Positions 58,756 to 64,000 of a stretch of DNA of 64,000 nt are shown one piece after another. Source of the DNA: JBEKTW01 sp049515655 (lineage in GTDB: Bacteria > Bacteroidota > Ignavibacteria > UBA10030 > SZUA-254); contig JBEKTW010000014.1 of NCBI GenBank assembly GCA_049515655.1, positions 30,194 through 94,193 of the forward strand. Direction: 5' to 3'. Under the pieces are notes generated by a model that worked only from the letters and a program-made list of their open reading frames with translations, did no database searches and had not been told where the DNA came from. Within the stretch, counting starts at the first letter, position 1. Every line of letters begins with the position of its first letter. The position numbers and the translations under genes are program-made.

Positions 58756-59020
58756 TGTTTCAGACCGCTGATGGTCAAACTTCACCATAATCGATTTCGA
58801 CTCGTGATTCATATGATGAAGATGATAAGAAATTGCAACGCACAGACCGCCGATAGTCACTTTTGAGGATAGCGGATTCCGAACCGTGATTGGCATGATG
58901 AAGGTGATAGGGTTGTTTGGTCATTTCCCTTTGAAGGGGAGAAGGTTGTGTATGGATGCCCGGATGTCGGATTTCGCCGGGAGAAGATTATAGGTGCAGA
59001 ATATAACATCTCACTTCAAC

Positions 59021-59376
59021 GCTGATGCCTCGACCGGAGTGACAAAAGGTCTGCAGCCAATCTGTTCGCGCATTTAAGAATTTCGCATCTGAATTACCTT
59101 ATTCTGACCGGGAAAACCCTCCAAAGACCATTCCCTGGATGTACGAGCGCGTACCTGGATTTGATCCCCGCAAAAAGAATCAAGAAACTCGTTTATTGTC
59201 CCAATTCCCTTGACTTTCTGTCCTCCGACCCGTAAATTGTTGGAGCAATCGTAGTGGTCGGAATTGTGGGCCGGCAGAGAGTTTCGCGGTGTCAGAGTTC
59301 ACTGATCCAGACCTGAGATCGTTTCCTATTGGTTGTTTCCTTGCTCAAACGCTCCCATCTCTCCGTCAGCGAACAG
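59021..59376 (+). repeat. Approximately 357-bp direct repeat, copy 2 (upstream of the protease gene)
   Basis: Second copy of the block at 55355-55711. It carries TTGACT-N17-TAAATT and ends about 300 bases before the protease ATG. Stretch 59377-59677 between repeat and gene has no frame I accept. Confidence 0.88.
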
Positions 59377-59677
59377 GACAAAAGGAAATGCAGATGTAGC
59401 TCAATTCGGCGAGAACCGTGATGGTGCCCTCGTTCGACCTCAAGATGTCCTTATCATTTCTCAAAGCTCTTTTCCACACAAGACGCTCTTCCAAGCCGTT
59501 ATCATCTTAAGGAAGAGAAAGATCCTTTAGTACGCGGGGGTAAACCCGTATTTTCCCGATTTACCTCCCGGCGTCGTCAAAAAACAATTTCAGGTGACGG
59601 ATAGTTCTATCAGTATCCGGACACCATCTCGTAGTCAATATCTGATTGAACATTTTTCAGGAAGGGGAATCTTTCCT

Positions 59678-62600
59678 ATGAACTACAAGACGATATGGTG
59701 GTTGCTTCCATTCGTGTTGGCAACCGTACTCGTACTGCCCCAGGTTGTCCCGGGACAGACACCGCAGTCAGCGACGCACCTCGAAAAAGTATACTCGATT
59801 GTTCTTCAGACGATCGAGAAGATGAAAAATGAGGGGGTCACGGCAGAAAATGCACACCTGAAAAACGTCCGGCAACAATACGGCAGCACCGTGAATCGAT
59901 TTGATGGCCGGGGAAGAATCGGACTTCTGCTCGACGTGAAAGGGGTTTCGCAGAATCTTATCGCCAGACTCCAGGCATTAGGGGGCGCAATCGATCTCTC
60001 GTTGCCCCAGGCGAAACTGATCTCGGTGTATATGCCAATTGACAAGGTTGAAGACGTAGCCATGCTGGATGAAGTGAAAATCGTTCGCCCGATGGTGGGA
60101 GGAAGCACGAACACCGGATCGAAGACCACCGAGGGCGATAGCATTCACCACGCAATCAATGTCCGATCAGATCTGAACGTTCTGGGGGACAGCATAAACG
60201 TCGGCGTTATATCCGACGGCTGCGTCTCATGGCCGGCGTCGCAGAGTGGCGGCGACCTTCCCGCAGGATTCGGCCCGCCAAGCTATACGTATGGGGGTCT
60301 GAGCAGAGAAGGTTGGGGCGACGAAGGAACTGCAATGATGGAGATCGTTCATGACCTTGCCCCGAATGCGACGTTGTTTTTCTACGGAGCGCTATATGAT
60401 ACCACCGGAATTCATCTCAGCAGCGCGGCAATGATCGATGCTATTTATCGATTGGTGAGAGAGAAGCATTGCAAGATCATCGTTGACGACCTCACGTGGT
60501 ACGACCAGCCAATGTTCGAAGACTGCGATGCTGCAACGGCCGGCTATGTCGCCGCCGCCGCCAAGTGGGCGATCGACACCGGCGTCGTGTATATCAGCTC
60601 AGCCGGCAACTTCGGCGGAGATGGCTCGTGGGGACATGCGCACTTCCAGCAGGTCTACAATGACCCAAACCCTCAAAACAATATCGTCAAACCTATCCCC
60701 CCGCCCTATTCTCAGATGGGCAACTCCCAGCCTCTTCCGATTATGCCGGGAGTAATGAATGCGCCTCCGTATGCAGATCTGCATTACTATAGCACAAGTC
60801 CAGTGGACGATCCGGCGCTGGCAGTGGTAGTACCGGGCCACGCGCCCGGTCAGGAAACCACAACACTGACGGTGATCCTGGAATGGAACGACCCTTGGGG
60901 AGCATCCACGAGCGACTACGACCTGTATCTTTATAGCGGAGATTTCATACGTCAATTGGCGAGGAGTATCTCGCCCCAAAACGGCGGCCAGAATCCTATT
61001 GAAACAGTTACCTGGGAAAATTACGGTGCCGTGGATTCAACGGTGCAGGTTGTTATCAACCTCGTAGAGGCTCCCCGGGTTCATTCGCCGAAACTGCTTG
61101 GTATGTATCTCTTCGGCGTTGACTCGGTGGAGTACCATACTCCCGAGAACAGTATCTGGGGCCAGCCGGGCGTCCCATTGGTTATCGCAACCGGGGCAGT
61201 TCCCTACAACAATATCAGCACCATCGAGGGATTCAGCTCTCACGGTAACTACGACGTCTATTTTCCCGCGCATGTCAGCAGACCGAAGCCCGATGTTGTC
61301 GCAATTGACAATGGCGTAATTACGGGAGTCGGTCCGTTCGGCAACTGGGATCCCGTGTCGCACAATTGGCGATTCCTCGGTACATCTGCCGCGGCGCCAC
61401 AGGTTGCCGGCATGGCTGCTCTCCTGCTCTCAAAGTTTCCAAAGCTGACTCCCCCACAGGTGCATGCCAAATTTGAACGGACGGCAGTTGTCCTTGGCGA
61501 TCAGACAATCTATGGCAGTGGACGTGCCGATATCGAGCGCGCCATGCTCGAAGTGGATACCTCCGTAATAGTGTCCGGGCCGTACACGATGGGCAGCACT
61601 CTCAACGTTCCGGCGTTCTTCGGAACCGACAGCGGGTTTGCCGTCAACAACGTTAAAATCACCGGCGGCACACCCCGTCCGACGCAGGTCTCGAGCAGCG
61701 TTACGGTAACGGCGGGAAGTCCTTACACAAGCGCCGGAGTAGTGGACCTTGGCTGCCCATCCGTCAAACGATGGTATCAATTGACTCAGACAGGAGGAAC
61801 GAACGGGCAGTTCAATGCCCAGGTGACTGCCTACGTTGCTGAGAGCGAACGGGCAGCCAGCGGAGTCGCAGCAAATAACCTACGCCTCCTCCATTGGAAC
61901 GGGTCGTACTTTGACATCCTGCCGCAAGCGATGGCACCTGTCCAGGTCGCAAATACGTGGAAAGTCGTTGCTTCGTTCAACAACGCGTCCTTTTCACCGT
62001 TCTTCGTCGGCTACCTGACGCGCGGCGTTGATGCCTCCACAGTTTCTAACAACACCGGATGTCACGATTCAACGGTGACGGTCGCTTTTTCGGTGGGAAA
62101 TACCGGCAATGGCTGGGACACGCTGAGGTTTTCCGTGCATGACAATCTTGACTGGACGATCGCACCCGGTGATTCTGCGCTTTCGGTAGCGGCCGGCCAG
62201 CAAGCGACGATAACCGTCCACGTGACAATTCCGCATGGGGATCCGGTCGGAACAATTGATTCTCTTCGACTCACGTTGTGGTCGGTGTCCGACCCCACGT
62301 ACAGGGACTCCTCGTACGCAACCGTAGAGATCACGACCTCTGTCGTCACGGTTGTCTCGACATTGAAGGACGGCTGGAACATGGTCTCTGTCCCGGCGAC
62401 CGTCGCCGACTGTAGAAGGACCAGCGTCTTTCCAAAGTCGACGTCGAGTGCCTTTTCATATGTCCATGGATATGCCATTAAAGACACCCTTCAGTATGGT
62501 TCTGGATATTGGTTGAAGTTCCATGGTCCGCTGGATGACAGCATTACCGGGACTGTGCGGGTAAGGGACACGTTCACTCTTGCAGACAAGTGGAATATGA

Positions 62601-63481
62601 TCGGGTCGATTTCCTCTCCCGTTGATATTGATAGCATCGTGCAATTGCCGGGCGGTATCGTCGCCTCGCACTATTTCGGATACAACAATGGATATTCCAT
62701 AGCCGATACCATCCGACCCGGACTGGGATATTGGGTAAAGACAAACGGCGGCGGTCAACTGGTGCTGAAGAAATCCGGGGCGGTCCTTGCTCCCAGGAAG
62801 CTCTCTGAAGAAGGCCGGGTTTTGCAGGGTATCAATTCTGCGATGGTTTCCGACGCAGGAGGCGGAGCGAGCACGCTCTATTTCGGGAAAACGGAAACGG
62901 TCGGCTCGATGTTGTCCCGATGTGAATTGCCGCCGCTTCCGCCCCCGGCATCGTTTGATGCGCGCTTCGCGTCACAGCGATTCGTGGAAGGATACACAGC
63001 AGGGTCGACCCCTTCGAGACTGGACATCGATGTGCAATCCGAATCGTTTCCGCTCACGTTAACCTGGAAGGTAGCCGACAACGATGCGCGCTTCTGGCTA
63101 GTCGTTGGCGAGAATTCACGGCAACCGCTGACGGGCACCGGCGGCTCGACCGTCATTCAGTCTCCCGTGAAGCGGTTGGCGATAGAGGTTCAGTCTTCGC
63201 GGGAAGTTCTCATCCCGAAGGAGTTTGCACTCGGGCAGAACTATCCCAATCCATTCAATCCGACGACGGTTATCAGCTATCAGTTGCCGGTTGCCAGTTA
63301 CGTCATGCTTAAGGTCTATAATATGCTTGGACAGGAGGTGGCAATGCTGATAAACGGTATGCAGGAAGCAGGATATAAATCGGTAGAATTGGACGCTTCG
63401 AACATGCCGAGTGGTCTGTATATCTACCGGTTGACCGCGGGGACATATACAGCCGTTCGAAAGATGTTGATGATCAAGTGA
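59678..63481 (+). CDS. Secreted subtilase/S53-like peptidase with GYWxK modules and T9SS domain
   Basis: A protein of 1,267 residues from ATG 59678 (signal WWLLPFVLATVLVLPQVVPGQ). The catalytic domain has Asp in INVGVISDGCVSW (about residue 180), DEGTAMMEIVHDLAPNA (about 215; Glu where subtilisins have His) and Ser in GTSAAAPQVAGMAAL (about 568), a pattern of the S53-like Ser-Glu-Asp branch. Downstream: beta domains, two GWNM...GYWxK modules (DGWNMVSVP ... GYWLKFHGP; DKWNMIGSI ... GYWVKTNGG) as in the gene at 27981, and a type A sorting domain (GQNYPNPFNPTTVISYQ ... MLMIK). Probably a surface or secreted peptidase. Confidence 0.9.
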   Translation: MNYKTIWWLLPFVLATVLVLPQVVPGQTPQSATHLEKVYSIVLQTIEKMKNEGVTAENAHLKNVRQQYGSTVNRFDGRGRIGLLLDVKGVSQNLIARLQALGGAIDLSLPQAKLISVYMPIDKVEDVAMLDEVKIVRPMVGGSTNTGSKTTEGDSIHHAINVRSDLNVLGDSINVGVISDGCVSWPASQSGGDLPAGFGPPSYTYGGLSREGWGDEGTAMMEIVHDLAPNATLFFYGALYDTTGIHLSSAAMIDAIYRLVREKHCKIIVDDLTWYDQPMFEDCDAATAGYVAAAAKWAIDTGVVYISSAGNFGGDGSWGHAHFQQVYNDPNPQNNIVKPIPPPYSQMGNSQPLPIMPGVMNAPPYADLHYYSTSPVDDPALAVVVPGHAPGQETTTLTVILEWNDPWGASTSDYDLYLYSGDFIRQLARSISPQNGGQNPIETVTWENYGAVDSTVQVVINLVEAPRVHSPKLLGMYLFGVDSVEYHTPENSIWGQPGVPLVIATGAVPYNNISTIEGFSSHGNYDVYFPAHVSRPKPDVVAIDNGVITGVGPFGNWDPVSHNWRFLGTSAAAPQVAGMAALLLSKFPKLTPPQVHAKFERTAVVLGDQTIYGSGRADIERAMLEVDTSVIVSGPYTMGSTLNVPAFFGTDSGFAVNNVKITGGTPRPTQVSSSVTVTAGSPYTSAGVVDLGCPSVKRWYQLTQTGGTNGQFNAQVTAYVAESERAASGVAANNLRLLHWNGSYFDILPQAMAPVQVANTWKVVASFNNASFSPFFVGYLTRGVDASTVSNNTGCHDSTVTVAFSVGNTGNGWDTLRFSVHDNLDWTIAPGDSALSVAAGQQATITVHVTIPHGDPVGTIDSLRLTLWSVSDPTYRDSSYATVEITTSVVTVVSTLKDGWNMVSVPATVADCRRTSVFPKSTSSAFSYVHGYAIKDTLQYGSGYWLKFHGPLDDSITGTVRVRDTFTLADKWNMIGSISSPVDIDSIVQLPGGIVASHYFGYNNGYSIADTIRPGLGYWVKTNGGGQLVLKKSGAVLAPRKLSEEGRVLQGINSAMVSDAGGGASTLYFGKTETVGSMLSRCELPPLPPPASFDARFASQRFVEGYTAGSTPSRLDIDVQSESFPLTLTWKVADNDARFWLVVGENSRQPLTGTGGSTVIQSPVKRLAIEVQSSREVLIPKEFALGQNYPNPFNPTTVISYQLPVASYVMLKVYNMLGQEVAMLINGMQEAGYKSVELDASNMPSGLYIYRLTAGTYTAVRKMLMIK
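63269..63303 (+). repeat. Degenerate GTTRYCR heptamers in the protease sorting-domain sequence
   Basis: Five consecutive units, GTTATCA, GCTATCA, GTTGCCG, GTTGCCA, GTTACGT, encode the ISYQLPVASY strand. Over a 46-base stretch here and in the gene at 55931 only four bases differ. Confidence 0.7.
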
Positions 63482-63523
63482 TCGTATCACTTGATCAGAA
63501 ATCCCGCGCTCTTCCGCGGGATT
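63471..63523 (+). terminator. Two hairpins at the protease 3' end, the first including the stop codon
   Basis: TGATCAAGTGAT (63471-63482) pairs perfectly with ATCACTTGATCA (63486-63497) with loop CGT; TGA is in the left arm. AATCCCGCG/CGCGGGATT (63500-63508, 63515-63523) follows, and a third similar TCCCGCG/CGCGGGA stem is at 63557-63576. Same design as after the gene ending at 32337. Confidence 0.65.
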
Positions 63524-63713
63524 GATAGGAACGCGGCAAAATTGCTCGACCAGAAATCCCGCGTTCTTTCGCGGGAGTGACGATGAAATAGTATTCGATG
63601 CAGGCGAGGATAATTATCCTAGCCTGCGTGCTTTCGGCGGGCTCGCCTACATCGCGATTTTTTTGGGGGCATCGGCGAGCGGGCGGGCGTTTCTCAGAAC
63701 GGATAGTCTGTAG

Positions 63714-63787
63714 GTCCGGTCGGGGACCGGACTCTACGCCGGCGTTCCTCAGAACGGACTGCCTGAGAGTCCGATCAGTGATCGGAC
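63714..63787. repeat. REP-like palindromes GTCCGRTC...GAYCGGAC (cluster 2, two copies)
   Basis: GTCCGGTC-N3-GACCGGAC (63714-63732) and GTCCGATCA-G-TGATCGGAC (63769-63787). The sequence from here to the ATG at 63873 closely resembles the leader of the gene at 55931, including CACTATCCTCATGGAGG. Confidence 0.75.
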
Positions 63788-63872
63788 CCTACACAGGTAT
63801 GTGAAAATGGTTTCCGCAAAATCTTGCAATACTAAATCACTAAAATCACTCACTATCCTCATGGAGGGGTGT

Positions 63873-64000
63873 ATGAATTTCAATCTTCTGCTACAAATTC
63901 TCACGGTCGGTCTGCTGGTGACGCTGCTGTGTGTAATTCCCGCGCTCGCCCAGTGGTCCACCAACCCAAACATCAACAACGCCATCTGCACGGCAACAAG
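63873..64000 (+). CDS. Start of a paralogue of the 908-residue T9SS repeat protein (runs off right edge)
   Basis: ATG 63873 opens 42 codons to the window end: MNFNLLLQILTVGLLVTLL signal, then PALAQWSTNPNINNAICTAT. It matches the first 42 residues of the protein at 55931 (NLLLQ, LLVT, PALSQWSTNP, NNAVSTA), and GGAGGGG precedes the start. The upstream leader is also duplicated. It is presumably another propeller-repeat cargo protein; its length and C-terminus are outside the window. Confidence 0.88.
   Translation, partial: MNFNLLLQILTVGLLVTLLCVIPALAQWSTNPNINNAICTAT

Noticed and set aside
59389..59430. tRNA-like GATGTAGCTCAATTCGGCGAGA
   Set aside because: Only the D-arm resembles a tRNA; no acceptor, anticodon or T-arm pairing can be drawn.

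Overview
The window looks like chromosome from a free-living anaerobic or facultative bacterium of the Ignavibacteria / Bacteroidota-Chlorobiota group. The main reason is the set of secreted proteins that end in the type A sorting domain of the type IX secretion system (motif YPNPFNPTT, then LKVYDxLGxEVATLV, ending MxxK). Four such genes and the start of a fifth are present. A TonB-dependent receptor, glycoside hydrolases and an L-rhamnose catabolic locus fit the same group. The genus cannot be named from the sequence.

Layout. (1) 1-5.9 kb: the right end of an integrative element or prophage remnant. It holds an Mrr-like nuclease running off the left edge, a Cas4/RecB-like nuclease, a short RadC, a Gam-like protein, an OB-like protein, a zinc-finger protein, an excisionase and a tyrosine integrase. 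It abuts the 5' half of a tRNA-Arg gene that is broken in the anticodon loop. (2) 6-9.8 kb: SRAP/YedK, a GH172 enzyme, a single-receiver response regulator and tRNA-Glu(CTC). (3) 10.4-30.3 kb: a sugar locus with GH20 hexosaminidase, rhamnulokinase, a LarA-type nickel racemase, a sugar-binding protein and permease without an ATPase, rhamnose isomerase, RhaT, a GH36-like enzyme, a TonB receptor, secreted beta-propeller proteins and a TonB_C-parvulin lipoprotein. (4) 30.7-32.3 kb: an AT-richer T9SS cargo gene. (5) 32.6-49.1 kb: one long minus-strand operon of about 19 genes, the most striking part of the window. (6) 49.5-54.4 kb: a divergent histidine kinase / sigma54 activator pair and an unusual REC-linker-REC protein. 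(7) 54.7-64 kb: a pilin-like protein and a T9SS cargo region with duplicated upstream blocks, REP-like palindromes and heptamer repeats inside the sorting domains.

The 32.6-49.1 kb operon combines parts that are normally separate: a group 3c-type [NiFe] hydrogenase (MvhA, MvhG, MvhD), a heterodisulfide reductase module (HdrB, HdrC and an HdrA split into two genes), the NAD(H) diaphorase of bifurcating [FeFe] hydrogenases (HndA/NuoE, HndB and HndC/NuoF types), and the accessory set usually found beside [FeFe] hydrogenases (HsfB-like protein, two DRTGG proteins, a PHP protein, two HATPase proteins). No catalytic [FeFe] HydA is present. Instead, the ferredoxin-like N-terminus typical of HydA/NuoG is fused to the C-terminal half of HdrA, while the FAD half of HdrA is a separate gene next to HdrBC. 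My inference is a NAD-linked, flavin-based bifurcating or confurcating [NiFe]-Hdr complex. A tryptophanase-like PLP enzyme lacking a normally conserved PLP-contacting Arg lies between the hydrogenase subunit genes. A MarR regulator and a maturation protease head the operon, and a strong terminator ends it.

The neighbouring two-component genes probably sense redox or H2 state. The sigma54-type activator lies just upstream of a good -24/-12-like site in front of the REC-linker-REC gene, whose linker has a duplicated motif around a four-Cys cluster. Annotation rests on reading motifs by eye; no database search was possible.
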